Below, one piece after another: positions 27,760 to 37,102 of a stretch of DNA of 64,000 bases. Within the stretch, counting starts at the first letter, position 1, and the number at the start of each line of letters is the position of its first letter. The notes below the pieces were generated by a model. That model did no database searches. It saw only the letters and a list, made by a program, of their open reading frames with translations, and was not told where the DNA came from. The position numbers and the translations under genes are program-made. Source of the stretch: Methylophaga sp. (GTDB taxonomy: Bacteria > Pseudomonadota > Gammaproteobacteria > Nitrosococcales > Methylophagaceae); the NCBI RefSeq assembly GCF_009711715.1, contig NZ_VENF01000004.1:292431-356430 (forward strand), written 5' to 3'.

Positions 27760-28995
27760 GTGCTGACAAGGCCCACCTACCTATGGCTCTGCCTGCTACC
27801 AGGCTTGTTACTGTTCTCGAGAGCATTGGCTGATGTCACCATCGTGCTGGTGGTCCTGGCTTTTCTGTATCGAAGCTATCGGCTGCAGGACTGGCAATGG
27901 CTCAATCAGACCTGGTTCAGACTGGCATTGTTATTTACCGCTTATCTGTCTCTTCTCAATGCGCCATTCAGCCTGGCCGCCGGGGAAAGTCTCTCCTATG
28001 CCCTGTTTTTTCTGCGCTGGCCACTGTTCGCTGCGGCATTGGCCGGGTGGTTATTGGCAACACGCGACCGGCAGCGATGGTTTCTGAAAGGCCTGCTCGT
28101 CACCAGCATGCTGGTGGCGGCCGATATCGCCTGGCAGTATGTTTTTGGCGTCGACTGGTTTGGTATAGAAGCATTTTCAGCAGACCGGCTGACCGGGCCG
28201 TTTCGAAACCCGGTGCCGGGCACATTGATGCTCAGAGTCTGGTATATCGCTATATTTTTCCTGCTTATCTGGAATTTTAGTGCACGTTACAGCTTATTTG
28301 CGTGTTTATCCGTCTGGTTCATCGGGCTGGTATTGATGTTCATCACCGGTGAACGCATGGCACTGATGCTGTACAGCGCTGGCGGACTGGTGCTGCTGCC
28401 GGCCTTGTGGACAGCCTTCCCGGCGCGTCGGGGCATGCTGAGCACGGGCCTGTTGCTGATGAGCATGATCGCGCTGCTGTTGATGCAAACACAGCCACAG
28501 ACTACAGCCCGGAGTGTATTGAGCATTGCTGACAAACTGGCGGCATTCAGCAGTTCTGATTATGGCAGGGTGTTTGCTGGTGCCTGGCAAGTCTGGCAGC
28601 AGGATTTCTGGCTGGGCAGCGGGCTTCATACCTACCCGTCTGCCTGTGAGCAGCTGGGTGTGTTCGCCGGCCAGGGATTGAGCTGCACGCATCCGCATAA
28701 TCTCTACCTGGAGCTGGGGGCTGAAACCGGCCTTTTGGGTCTGGTCCTATTTGTGCTGATGCTGGGCGCCATTTATCGACAGGCACTGATCGTGCCCCTT
28801 CGCCAGCGTTGCTGGACTCATGCGGCGCTCAGTTTTGTGGTTCTGACAGTGAGTTTCTGGCCGCTATCGGGCGGCGTCAGTGTATTCAGTAACTGGATAG
28901 CGGCACTGGTCTGGCTGGGCGTAGGTTGGGTGCTGGCAGTCGCGGCAAGACCGCTGCCATTACCGTCTCGACCGATAACTGAAGCAGATCATTAA
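27760..28995 (+). CDS. O-antigen ligase (WaaL)-family membrane protein
   Basis: 411 aa, start GTG 27760, with about 11 membrane segments. A periplasmic loop with GRVFAGAWQVWQQDFWLGSGLH, broken at its central Gln, and the conserved CTHPHNLYLELGAETG motif is the Wzy_C/O-antigen-ligase signature; ERMALMLY matches the conserved Arg region. It probably joins undecaprenyl-linked glycan to lipid A core at the outer face of the inner membrane. It starts a glycan cluster and overlaps the end of the convergent GT9 gene by 110 bp. Confidence 0.83.
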   Translation: MLTRPTYLWLCLLPGLLLFSRALADVTIVLVVLAFLYRSYRLQDWQWLNQTWFRLALLFTAYLSLLNAPFSLAAGESLSYALFFLRWPLFAAALAGWLLATRDRQRWFLKGLLVTSMLVAADIAWQYVFGVDWFGIEAFSADRLTGPFRNPVPGTLMLRVWYIAIFFLLIWNFSARYSLFACLSVWFIGLVLMFITGERMALMLYSAGGLVLLPALWTAFPARRGMLSTGLLLMSMIALLLMQTQPQTTARSVLSIADKLAAFSSSDYGRVFAGAWQVWQQDFWLGSGLHTYPSACEQLGVFAGQGLSCTHPHNLYLELGAETGLLGLVLFVLMLGAIYRQALIVPLRQRCWTHAALSFVVLTVSFWPLSGGVSVFSNWIAALVWLGVGWVLAVAARPLPLPSRPITEADH

Positions 28996-29842
28996 CCTTC
29001 AGCGCGCGGAATTCACCCCGGCGGATTTCAGCCCGGGCCACCGAGGTTTCACCACCAAATAAAGCCAGCCCTGGCCGTCCCAGACATGAAGCCAGATGGC
29101 TGGGACCGGTATCATTGCCAATGACAAAACTGGCTTTTTGTAACAGGCCAGCCAGTTCAAACCAATTTAGCAGGCCATGTTCCAGTGCGGGAGTGAAGCC
29201 GGGCAAGTCATCGGCCAGCTCCATTTCATCCGGGCCGAGGATATTCACAACTTCAAAACCATGGGCAATCAGCGCGTAAGCCAGTTGAGGATAATAGGGC
29301 CAGCGCTTTTCCGGGTGGGCGGCAGAGCAGCCGGGAATCAAAGCCACAAAAGGTGACTGACCCAAGCCATCCGGCAACAGGTGGGCGACGTTGGCGCTCA
29401 TCCAGCTGACATCGGGGTAAAAGGCGTGCTCGACCGGAATGCCGGTTTGTTTCAGCAGAGCAACCTGCCCTTTTAGGCCGGATTCGGGCTCAGGTCCCTG
29501 GCCGCGGCTAATCCAGTGCTGATTTTTTAATCCCCAGTGTTGATAAAGACGGGTACGATCAGAATTCTGTAAGTCGATAATCCGACTGAAGCCTTCCTGA
29601 GCCAGTGCAGCTAACATTTGTCGTTGCTGATGCCACTGCCACCAGGAAGCACGGGGATCAGTTAATACCCGATCAATGTGCGGACAGCGTCGCATCAGAG
29701 CGGCATAGGCGGGAGAGGTCAGCAGGCTGATTTCACTGTCACTGAAATGCTCACGAATATCACGAAGTACGCCATCGCTTTGAATTAGATCCCCCAGCGC
29801 GCCGTGTTTGATGATCAGGACTTTATCAGTTTTTTTCAGCAT
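28886..29842 (-). CDS. Glycosyltransferase family 9 (heptosyltransferase-like)
   Basis: 318 aa with the GT-B fold of ADP-heptose:LPS transferases. Visible family parts: VLIIKHGALGDLIQS at the start, the IPGCSAAHPEKRWP sugar-nucleotide loop, and VIGNDTGPSHLASCLGRPGLALFG near the end. It likely adds a heptose or related sugar to LPS inner core in the cytoplasm. The last 37 codons overlap the end of the convergent WaaL-like gene, which is more than usual. The upstream GT4 gene overlaps its start by 7 bp. Confidence 0.87.
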   Translation of the reverse strand: MLKKTDKVLIIKHGALGDLIQSDGVLRDIREHFSDSEISLLTSPAYAALMRRCPHIDRVLTDPRASWWQWHQQRQMLAALAQEGFSRIIDLQNSDRTRLYQHWGLKNQHWISRGQGPEPESGLKGQVALLKQTGIPVEHAFYPDVSWMSANVAHLLPDGLGQSPFVALIPGCSAAHPEKRWPYYPQLAYALIAHGFEVVNILGPDEMELADDLPGFTPALEHGLLNWFELAGLLQKASFVIGNDTGPSHLASCLGRPGLALFGGETSVARAEIRRGEFRALKVNDLLQLSVETVMAAVLPRLPAPNLRPARPVPLSSY

Positions 29843-30855
29843 GGCTGTCTGGCCAGTAGTGCATGATAGGTCGCGAGTGTCTGATCGCGCATCGCCTCAA
29901 GGCTCATTACGCTGAGGGCTTGATGGCGCGGAGCTGACATCAGTGCCGACCAGCTGTCGGGTAAAGCCAGCAGATCAATCAGTTTTTTCCGGAAGGCAGG
30001 GGCGTCATCAACGTCGACCAGCAGCTCGGCCGGCAGCACTTCATTAGCCACCGGCACATCCGTGGACAGAATCCTGCAGCCGAGCATCAGGGCTTCGCTG
30101 AACACATAAGAGAAACCTTCACGTCGGGAACTGATTAAAACACCGTCAGCGGCGGCCATCAGCGTCGCCAAATCAGTACGGTGGCCCAGCAGCCTGACCT
30201 CAGTGGTCGATGCCATTTGCGAGATACGGCTCGATAAGCAGTCATGCGCCGGTCCGTCGCCAACCAGTAATAGCGTGAGCGGCAGGCCATCGACGGCATC
30301 CAGCAACATATCAAAGCCTTTTGCGCTTACCAGTCGCCCGGCGGCAATCAAAACCGGTTTGTCAGCAGGCAGCTGAAACTGACGGTAAAGATCGCATGGC
30401 GGCACCAAAGCGTTGGCGGTCCCGTTGTAGATAACGCTGTGACGGCCCGGAGCAAAGGGCGCGGCCAATTGCTGGCTGACCGTAATAACATGATTCAATC
30501 GCTGAAATGCCCGGGTCCGGCGTTTGATATTGTGCAGGGTACCCACCGTGGCAGCGGGGAGGAAATGCTGTAGGTGGCTCAGTACCGAGGCGGCTTTATT
30601 GGCCTGGGCATGAATAAGCAGCGGCTGAAACTGACGTAGGGCCCTGAGAACGGACAAATGCAAAAGCGGGTTTAGCCGGCTCAGCCCGGTTGCAACAGGG
30701 TAGCGTGAAATACCGGCCGGCAAACCGGTCAGGAATTGCTGGTGGCCAATAACAGCGACTTCATGCCCTGCCTTGAATAGTTCTACAGACAGTTCTCTGA
30801 CATGTTTTTCCAGCCCGCCGTTGCCGTGACTGAGTAATAACTGGGCGACTTTCAT
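29836..30855 (-). CDS. Glycosyltransferase family 4 (GT-B)
   Basis: 339 aa. The N-terminal half starts with LLSHGNGGLEKHVRELSVEL, whose GGLEKHV part is the usual acceptor-side loop. The C-terminal half has LIAAGRLVSAKGFDMLLDA and the EX7E-type donor motif in SRREGFSYVFSEALMLG. It transfers a nucleotide-activated sugar to an LPS or exopolysaccharide acceptor; the sugar cannot be told. The gene overlaps both neighbours by a few bases in the minus-strand operon. Confidence 0.86.
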   Translation of the reverse strand: MKVAQLLLSHGNGGLEKHVRELSVELFKAGHEVAVIGHQQFLTGLPAGISRYPVATGLSRLNPLLHLSVLRALRQFQPLLIHAQANKAASVLSHLQHFLPAATVGTLHNIKRRTRAFQRLNHVITVSQQLAAPFAPGRHSVIYNGTANALVPPCDLYRQFQLPADKPVLIAAGRLVSAKGFDMLLDAVDGLPLTLLLVGDGPAHDCLSSRISQMASTTEVRLLGHRTDLATLMAAADGVLISSRREGFSYVFSEALMLGCRILSTDVPVANEVLPAELLVDVDDAPAFRKKLIDLLALPDSWSALMSAPRHQALSVMSLEAMRDQTLATYHALLARQPC

Positions 30856-31976
30856 ACCGGAGCAGGCGCTGACAGTGCATCCTGATAAACGGCCAGCGTA
30901 TTCTCCAGCATGGTTTGTAGTTGAAACGGATGCTGAGACGGAACCTGTGGCTTTGTTTGCAGCCAGGCCAGAGAGCGAGTGATCAGCTGACGCTGGTCAC
31001 CGTTGGCGATTAGACCCTGCGGCAGAATGGCCTTCATCTGTTCCGCTACGCCGCCGTGATCATAGGCAATTACCGGAACTCCGAGACTCAGGGCTTCGAG
31101 CGTGGTTCTGCCAAAAGCTTCCGGCTGTTGCGATAAAGACATCACAATAGCCGAGATAGCCATCACTTCACGGATATCACTGCGGTGACCAGTCAGCGTG
31201 ATATGTTGTTGCAGACCCCGTTGTTGAATCCGCTGTTCAATTTCTCGCTGAAAACCGCTTTTACCGGCTTGGGTATCACCGACAATGAGGCCGTGGACAT
31301 CGGTGTGGTGACGCCTTATTTCGGCGATAGCCTCGACAAAATCCAGCTGGCCTTTCCAGCGACTGAGCCGACCTGGCAGCGTCAGCAGCTTTTTGCCCCG
31401 GGTTTGTGGATAACTTTGATACCAGTCTTGCAGCCAGCGGCTGTCAGGCTGGTAGCCGTGGTAATAACGGGCCGGGTCGACACCCCGATAATTGAGACAC
31501 AGTCGTTTGCGATCTACAGGGTAGTGCTTCAACACATAGTCACGGATCATTTCCGACACCACAATCACTCGTTCGCCACGGGTCATAATGCGGCTGTAAG
31601 GGCTGACCGAGTATTGTCCGTGTACAGTGGTGATCAGCCGCGGGCGCTGTTCGGCGGGCAGAGTTTTCCAGGCCAGATAGCAGATCCAGGCAGGGAAGCG
31701 AGAGCGCACATGAAGAATGTCGATTTGATTATCCTGAATGAATTGCCTCATCCCTGGTATATATTTCAGGGTCAGTAAAGACTTGCTTCCGACAGGCCAC
31801 TGCAAATGCTCACTGCCTTCATCCAGTAGTTGTTCAACTAACCTGCCACCGGCAGAAATGACGATGGAACGGTGTCCCTTTTCGACCAGATAACGGGCAA
31901 CTTCGAGTGTGCCGCGCTCGACTCCGCCTGATTCCAGAGCCGGCAACACCTGAATGATATTGAGTTTCTGAGTCAT
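30852..31976 (-). CDS. Glycosyltransferase family 4 (GT-B)
   Basis: 374 aa, a second GT4 enzyme. The N-terminal loop is PALESGGVERGTLEVARYL; the donor side has LLTLPGRLSRWKGQLDFVEA, GHRSDIREVM and QQPEAFGRTTLEALSLGVPV. The closing FGRTTLEAL segment is the EX7E-type catalytic region. The residues around it resemble LPS core transferases. It overlaps the next GT4 gene by 4 bp and follows the ELM1-like gene by 2 nt, so all four minus-strand genes form one operon. Confidence 0.86.
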   Translation of the reverse strand: MTQKLNIIQVLPALESGGVERGTLEVARYLVEKGHRSIVISAGGRLVEQLLDEGSEHLQWPVGSKSLLTLKYIPGMRQFIQDNQIDILHVRSRFPAWICYLAWKTLPAEQRPRLITTVHGQYSVSPYSRIMTRGERVIVVSEMIRDYVLKHYPVDRKRLCLNYRGVDPARYYHGYQPDSRWLQDWYQSYPQTRGKKLLTLPGRLSRWKGQLDFVEAIAEIRRHHTDVHGLIVGDTQAGKSGFQREIEQRIQQRGLQQHITLTGHRSDIREVMAISAIVMSLSQQPEAFGRTTLEALSLGVPVIAYDHGGVAEQMKAILPQGLIANGDQRQLITRSLAWLQTKPQVPSQHPFQLQTMLENTLAVYQDALSAPAPV

Positions 31977-31978
31977 CG

Positions 31979-32932
31979 CTACACCGCAAGCTGGGTGTGC
32001 AGAACCGGTTCTGTCTGCAACCAGCGTTTCATCAGCCAGTCGGCACAGCGGTCTGCTTCGGTAAAACCGGCAACAGGACGAAGCGCTTTTTTGTAATTCC
32101 CCAAAGCGTCAAACCGAGTCACCATATTGTCAGCCATCAACTGATTAACGCCGCGTGAGACCCGGTTCTCCCGTTTCAGCGGCATATTCAGAATACCGAC
32201 GGCATTGCGGGCGGTCAGGGCTTCATAGACCATTGAGGTGGAATCTTCGGTAATCCAGGCACTGTAGGACTGAGCAAGTTGTGCCGCGACCCAGCCCGGC
32301 CCGGTCTCAGCAAATGGCGCCACACGCAGATTCGCCAGTCTCAGCTGTCTGACAGCAGGGATAAAGTCAGCGGGGGTTCGTCTCGATGTTGTCAGGCAAT
32401 AATTGACCGTCGGATTATGTTTACACAGCTGTGATATCTGTGACAGCAGGCTGTTGCCATCCCAGTTGCAATGCTTTGAAGGGCCACCGATCATGATCAA
32501 AGACTGGTCTTCGTGATGCGGCCCCTCAGGTCGCAGAGGATTGAGTACGCCACGGGTTTCTAGAAAGTTGCCATTGCCGCGATACTGGTCATGAGCCGGT
32601 ATCAGGCATAAATCAAACAGCTTCAGTGGCAGGCTGGGTTGCATCATCACTACGGTCTGGCCACCGTAGACCTTCTGCGCTGCCAGCATATGCAGGTGCG
32701 TGCGGTGGCCGGCACCAATGATAAGGTCGGGCATTGGCAAGTCGCGACCAGCGTGCCAGGTGGCACTTAACCAGCTGAAGATGGGTTGCAGGCGGCCCGA
32801 CACCGGAATATCAAAGCTCTCGCAAGGCAGGCGGCGTTCAAGCGCATTGACCAGGCCCTGGGTTTGACTTTGATGTCCCGGTTTAGCGTCCGTGAGTCGC
32901 CAGATGATGACAGGGGGTACTGCTGCATTCAT
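31979..32932 (-). CDS. ELM1/GtrOC1-family putative nucleoside-diphosphate-sugar epimerase-like protein
   Basis: 317 aa from ATG 32932; earlier in-frame codons overlap no conserved sequence. The protein shows the family start WRLTDAKPGHQSQTQGLVNAL (broken at its central Ser), the LIIGAGHRTH segment, MIGGPSKHCNWD and ITEDSTSMVYEALTARNAVG. Bacterial members occur in LPS clusters; the plant relative ELM1 acts in mitochondrial division. The overall layout is GT-B-like, and a sugar-transfer role is suggested by the first place in a GT9/GT4/GT4 operon. The reaction is not known. Confidence 0.72.
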   Translation of the reverse strand: MNAAVPPVIIWRLTDAKPGHQSQTQGLVNALERRLPCESFDIPVSGRLQPIFSWLSATWHAGRDLPMPDLIIGAGHRTHLHMLAAQKVYGGQTVVMMQPSLPLKLFDLCLIPAHDQYRGNGNFLETRGVLNPLRPEGPHHEDQSLIMIGGPSKHCNWDGNSLLSQISQLCKHNPTVNYCLTTSRRTPADFIPAVRQLRLANLRVAPFAETGPGWVAAQLAQSYSAWITEDSTSMVYEALTARNAVGILNMPLKRENRVSRGVNQLMADNMVTRFDALGNYKKALRPVAGFTEADRCADWLMKRWLQTEPVLHTQLAV

Positions 32933-33092
32933 TGGTTTGGCACCTGTGGCTTTGTTGAGCGTCAGGTGCACTATAGGCCGCTACTATTAAGGTTTTATGA
33001 AACAGGCTGGCGCGCAAGTTCAGGAAATTTGTCCCTGTTTGCTGCATCGACTCTCGGTCATAGTAAGGACAGGAATAATCTCAGGGAAATAC

Positions 33093-33518
33093 ATGATCGA
33101 ACGCGACGAAGACACTTATTCCGCGCTCAGGGAGATGGCCGAAGACATTCATCTGGCCTCACGCAATCATAATGATGAATTAATCGGCAGTGAATATTAC
33201 AACAAACTGACAACCCTCAGTCATGAGGAGCTGGAAGAACTGTTGCGGCTATGGCAGCGCAAAACGATCACTTGCCGCAAGGAGAAGCTGTCTTCACAGT
33301 GGATGGTGATGCAAATTCTGATGCTGATTGCTTTTGCGGTTTATGTTGCCTGGCAGTTGGGTGGGTTCGCCGGGCTGCTCTCCAGCATCATCGGTGTTAT
33401 CGCGATGATCGCCATGATTGAGGATAAGCGGGTCAGCATTGCCAAGCGTAATCTCGCCGATGCCAACCGGGTTTACCGCCATCTCAGCGAACATCTGGAA
33501 AGCCGCTATTACCAATGA
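33093..33518 (+). CDS. Hypothetical membrane protein with hydrophilic N-terminus
   Basis: 141 aa from ATG 33093; longer versions back to 32997 have no better ribosome site. The first 70 residues are polar, with acidic stretches. Two adjacent membrane helices follow (about residues 72-92 and 94-112), joined by a Gly-rich turn (LGGFAGLL), and the tail is basic and helical. This suggests a hairpin-anchored cytoplasmic protein. I recognise no family. It is divergent from the glycan operon and precedes tpx by 77 nt. Confidence 0.6.
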   Translation: MIERDEDTYSALREMAEDIHLASRNHNDELIGSEYYNKLTTLSHEELEELLRLWQRKTITCRKEKLSSQWMVMQILMLIAFAVYVAWQLGGFAGLLSSIIGVIAMIAMIEDKRVSIAKRNLADANRVYRHLSEHLESRYYQ

Positions 33519-33595
33519 CAGACTTCTGCTGTTGACAGTCAGCTGACGGAATGTAAGTCTCATCCGCACAATAATTTAATCAGGAGGAAATTCTT

Positions 33596-34090
33596 ATGGC
33601 TACAGTTACCCTGAAAGGTAATCCATTCAAAACCGTCGGCGAACTGCCCGCAGTAGGCAGTCAGGCGCCGGCTTTTACCCTGACCAAAACCGATTTGTCC
33701 GATCTGAATTCCTCGGATCTGTCCGGTCGGGTAGTACTGAACGTCTTCCCGTCCGTGGATACACCGACCTGTGCCAACTCGGTACGCCAATTTAACAGTA
33801 AGGCCTCATCGCTGGATAACACTACGGTAGTCTGCGTTTCCAAGGACCTGCCTTTTGCCCTGGATCGTTTCTGTGGTGCCGAAGGCCTGGATAACGTCAT
33901 CGCGGCTTCGGCTTTCCGTTCCAGCTTTGCTGAAGATTACGGTCTGAAAATGCAGGAAGGGCCACTGGCAGAACTGTGCTCACGTGCCGTGGTGATTATT
34001 GATGAATCCGGCAAAGTGATTTATACCGAGCAGGTGGCGGAAATTGCCGATGAGCCTGACTACGATAAAGCCCTGGCTGCTCTGGGCTAA
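33596..34090 (+). CDS. tpx: Thiol peroxidase (Tpx)
   Basis: 164-aa atypical 2-Cys peroxiredoxin that reduces alkyl hydroperoxides with thioredoxin. The peroxidatic cysteine lies in [15 protein letters not shown] and the resolving cysteine in [11 protein letters not shown], matching E. coli Tpx. The N-terminal [18 protein letters not shown] and the end ALAALG are typical. A strong ribosome site (aggagg) precedes ATG 33596, and a terminator follows. Confidence 0.97.
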   Translation: MATVTLKGNPFKTVGELPAVGSQAPAFTLTKTDLSDLNSSDLSGRVVLNVFPSVDTPTCANSVRQFNSKASSLDNTTVVCVSKDLPFALDRFCGAEGLDNVIAASAFRSSFAEDYGLKMQEGPLAELCSRAVVIIDESGKVIYTEQVAEIADEPDYDKALAALG

Positions 34091-34116
34091 ACGGCTTTCC
34101 CCCCCTGCCGGAACTC

Positions 34117-34144
34117 AAAAGCCCCGCATGACGGGGCTTTTTTG
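34117..34144 (+). terminator. Rho-independent terminator after tpx
   Basis: AAAAGCCCCG and CGGGGCTTTT pair around a catga loop with a T-run, 26 nt after the tpx stop. Confidence 0.92.
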
Positions 34145-34244
34145 TGGCCGTCACCTGAAGATTGTCTACGTTGTCTGTTGTGGAATTCACTGCTCATGTT
34201 CTCTGTCATTGAATTTAAGGTAGTAGATGCGATAAAAAGAACTT

Positions 34245-34889
34245 ATGACTGAACATGCCAGCCTGTTTTCATCTGTCGCCGTGCTCGCCGAGTTTCATCC
34301 GCAGGCCAAGGCGCTGCGTTTCTGGCGTGATGAAAAACAGCAGCAATTACATGCCAAAGTGGAACTGTATGACTCGCCGCTGCCGGCATTAGAGGAGTTG
34401 GAAGCCGATATCGCACTGGTTTCCGACACACTCAGCGAGGCAGCGCTACCGGATTTTCATGCCTTCTGTCAGGATATTGAAGTGATTTTTCACGGCAGCC
34501 AGCCATCCGGGCCGGTATCACAGCTGGAGGGTGTTGACTGGCCACGGTTCCGGCGGATTTCTGCTTATGCACAGTACTGGCAGGATCGTAATCCGCGTGA
34601 GGTTAACAAGCTGCTCACGTTCATGATGGGCATTCCGCTCTACAGTCAGTTGCTGGGGAGTTTTATCACCCGCCGACATGGTGAAGCCGAGCAGGAAATC
34701 ATTGAAAAGACCGCTACGCCCGGCGCTGTTTATATCATGGGCGTCAATCGGTTTAATCAGCTGTTTCGCGAAGATATTGATACCGCATTCAACGAAGCCA
34801 AGCTGCTGGTGTCTACCTTCCGCGGTACCCGCGATGAGAATGCCGCCAAAATCATCAACGGCATGGTTAAATCCATGTTGTTTCACTGA
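34245..34889 (+). CDS. Hypothetical cytoplasmic protein
   Basis: 214 aa with no signal peptide or membrane segment. The sequence is acidic in the first half and has a motif-like C-terminal part (IMGVNRFNQLFREDIDTAF, then STFRGTRDENAAKIINGMVK split here at the Thr). I recognise no family. The strong codon bias and the length argue for a real gene. It sits between tpx and a sigma-54 activator gene, 83 nt before the latter; the two might be related, but this is not shown. Confidence 0.6.
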   Translation: MTEHASLFSSVAVLAEFHPQAKALRFWRDEKQQQLHAKVELYDSPLPALEELEADIALVSDTLSEAALPDFHAFCQDIEVIFHGSQPSGPVSQLEGVDWPRFRRISAYAQYWQDRNPREVNKLLTFMMGIPLYSQLLGSFITRRHGEAEQEIIEKTATPGAVYIMGVNRFNQLFREDIDTAFNEAKLLVSTFRGTRDENAAKIINGMVKSMLFH

Positions 34890-34972
34890 ATCATCCTCTG
34901 TTTATTCGGAACCCTCTCCACTCACACTGGTCAGCTACTGTGTCAGTTTGACTCATAAGGACAGGGCTCAAC

Positions 34973-35986
34973 ATGACATCCAACATCACACATCTATCAA
35001 GCCAGACAGAACCTCATCTCGCCGAACATTTTGCCGGTCGTTTCGGCATGTTGGGACAAAGTCCTGCCATGCAGGCATTGTTCGAACAGATTGAGGTCGT
35101 GGCCAAGGCTCAGGGGCCGGTAATGATTTCCGGTGAAAGCGGCACCGGTAAGGAACTGGTCGCCCAGGCGCTGCACCAGCAGAGTGAACGGGCTGAAGGC
35201 CCGTTTGTGGTTGTAAACTGCGCGGGGATTCCCGGTGAGTTACTGGAAGCCGAGTTCTTCGGCCATACCCGCGGCGCTTTTACCGGCGCCAGTGAGGCTC
35301 GTCCTGGGATGCTTCAGCAGGCCAATGGCGGCAGTCTTTTTCTGGATGAAATCAGCGATATGCCAATCTCACTGCAGGCGAAGTTGCTGAGAGCCTTGCA
35401 GGATGGTGCGGTCAGACCGGTGGGGCGCAATCAGGAAGATCATGTTAATGTCAGAATCATCGCCGCCACCCATGACAACCTCAGAAAAAAAATCGCCCGT
35501 GGCGAGTTTCGTAAAGACCTGTTCTATCGACTCGACACTTTTCAGATTCAGATTCCCGCTCTCAGGGAGCGCGGAGATGACAAACTGTTATTGGCGCGGA
35601 ATTTTCTCGACACATACTGTCGGGAGCAAGACAAACCGGTATTGGGACTCAGTGAAGAAGCCCGTCAGCTGCTGCTGGACTACCATTTTCCCGGCAATGT
35701 CCGTGAACTGCAGAACCTGATAGAACGCGCCGTGGCCTTTTGCGACAGCGACCAGATTGAAACCGCACATTTGTTGCCCGGAATACGTCAAAGCCAGACG
35801 CCTGTTTCTGCACATGCAGATGAACAGGCTTTGCTCACAGGCTCCGGGATGCCAACCATGCATGAATTACAAAGCCGTTACCTCAAAATGGTTTTAAGCG
35901 AAGTGAATGATAACAAACAGCGTGCGGCTGAGATTCTTGGTATTGGCCGTAGGACGCTATACCGCTGGCTGCAGCAGGGAAAATGA
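34973..35986 (+). CDS. Sigma-54-dependent transcriptional activator without receiver domain
   Basis: 337 aa: a short N-terminus of about 25 residues, an AAA+ domain and a Fis-type HTH. Walker A is GESGTGKE, Walker B GGSLFLDEI, the sigma-54 contact loop reads GAFTGA, and the arginine-finger region is RKDLFYRL. The end NKQRAAEILGIGRRTLYRWL is the DNA-binding helix pair. Lack of a regulatory domain resembles PspF, whose activity is controlled by a separate partner. No psp genes are nearby, so its target is unknown. Confidence 0.9.
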   Translation: MTSNITHLSSQTEPHLAEHFAGRFGMLGQSPAMQALFEQIEVVAKAQGPVMISGESGTGKELVAQALHQQSERAEGPFVVVNCAGIPGELLEAEFFGHTRGAFTGASEARPGMLQQANGGSLFLDEISDMPISLQAKLLRALQDGAVRPVGRNQEDHVNVRIIAATHDNLRKKIARGEFRKDLFYRLDTFQIQIPALRERGDDKLLLARNFLDTYCREQDKPVLGLSEEARQLLLDYHFPGNVRELQNLIERAVAFCDSDQIETAHLLPGIRQSQTPVSAHADEQALLTGSGMPTMHELQSRYLKMVLSEVNDNKQRAAEILGIGRRTLYRWLQQGK

Positions 35987-36129
35987 CGGCCTCTGATTCA
36001 CAGGCACTGCAAGCCGCCTTGCGGGAACCCGCCTTATTCTGTTCTGTCGCTGTTATAGCAAAGCGGCGTTAACGCTCAATTATCGGCACTGTTGCTGATC
36101 CTGATTTTTCTGTCTGTTTCCGGGCTCAA

Positions 36130-36160
36130 GCCCCAACGGCTTTTCTGTTGATATTGGGGC
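36130..36160 (+). repeat. Small hairpin before the MscS gene
   Basis: GCCCCAA and TTGGGGC can pair around a 17-nt loop, 21 nt before the MscS start. It may be a leftover terminator-like hairpin or a leader structure; no T-run follows. Confidence 0.35.
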
Positions 36161-36181
36161 GCGTTCAATAAGGACACTGTC

Positions 36182-37102
36182 ATGGATGTGTTAAAACAAT
36201 TTATTGAAACTATCAGCTGGGTCGAGGTCATTACCCTTTGCGTGAGACTGGTTTTTATCCTGTTGTTTGCCTGGCTGATCAGCAAATTACTCAAAACCGG
36301 TTTGCAGCGATTTGAAGCCAGGCTGGTGGCACGCAGTCTGGCCAGAGGGGAGTCCTCGGCTGAGTCACAAAAGCGAATAGAAACGCTGATTCGTTTATTG
36401 AAACAGGCAGGACTGCTGGCGTTGTGGATTACGATTTTCCTGATGGTGCTGCGGGAAGTGGGTCTGGAAATCGGTCCTGTTCTCGCCAGCGCCGGTATTG
36501 CCGGGTTAGCAATCGGCTTTGGTGCCCAGAACCTGGTCCGTGATGTGATTTCCGGATTTTTTATGATCCTGGAAAATCAGATCCGGGTCGGTGATGTGGC
36601 GATTATCAATGGTACCGGCGGGCTGGTGGAAGCGATCAATTTCCGAACCACGGTGTTGCGTGACCTTTCCGGCACGGTTCACTTCTTTCCCAATGGCACA
36701 GTGACCACGCTGAGCAATATGACGACGGCGTGGTCGGCCTATGTGTTTGATATCGGTGTCGCTTACAAGGAAAACACTGACACCGTGACCGCCGTCATTC
36801 AGGCTGTGATCGATGAGATGATGGCAGAGGAGGAATACGGCACGCTGATTATTGAAACCCCGGAGATTTTCGGGGTGGATAAGCTGGATGATTCATCGGT
36901 GATTATCAAGGGCCGGATAAAAACCAAACCGATTATGCAGTGGAAGGTTGGCCGTGAGTTTTTGCGTCGCATCAAACTGGCATTTGATGAGCGCAATATT
37001 GAGATTCCGTTTCCGCACAGCACTGTCTATTTCGGCGAAGCCAGCAAACCCTTTGATATTAAAATGCTGGAAACGGCCTCAACTCAGTCACGGGAAATAT
37101 AA
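36182..37102 (+). CDS. Small-conductance mechanosensitive channel (MscS family)
   Basis: 306 aa. Three membrane segments lie in the first 130 residues; the pore helix region ASAGIAGLAIGFGAQNLVRDVISGFFMILE (cut here, seen across residues 100-128) is the typical Gly/Ala-rich TM3. The cytoplasmic beta and alpha/beta domains follow (VGDVAIINGTGGLVEAINFR, split at the Gly; FPNGTVTTLSN). It opens on osmotic downshock to release solutes. The 3' end overlaps the end of the convergent WG-repeat gene by 19 bp. Confidence 0.94.
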   Translation: MDVLKQFIETISWVEVITLCVRLVFILLFAWLISKLLKTGLQRFEARLVARSLARGESSAESQKRIETLIRLLKQAGLLALWITIFLMVLREVGLEIGPVLASAGIAGLAIGFGAQNLVRDVISGFFMILENQIRVGDVAIINGTGGLVEAINFRTTVLRDLSGTVHFFPNGTVTTLSNMTTAWSAYVFDIGVAYKENTDTVTAVIQAVIDEMMAEEEYGTLIIETPEIFGVDKLDDSSVIIKGRIKTKPIMQWKVGREFLRRIKLAFDERNIEIPFPHSTVYFGEASKPFDIKMLETASTQSREI

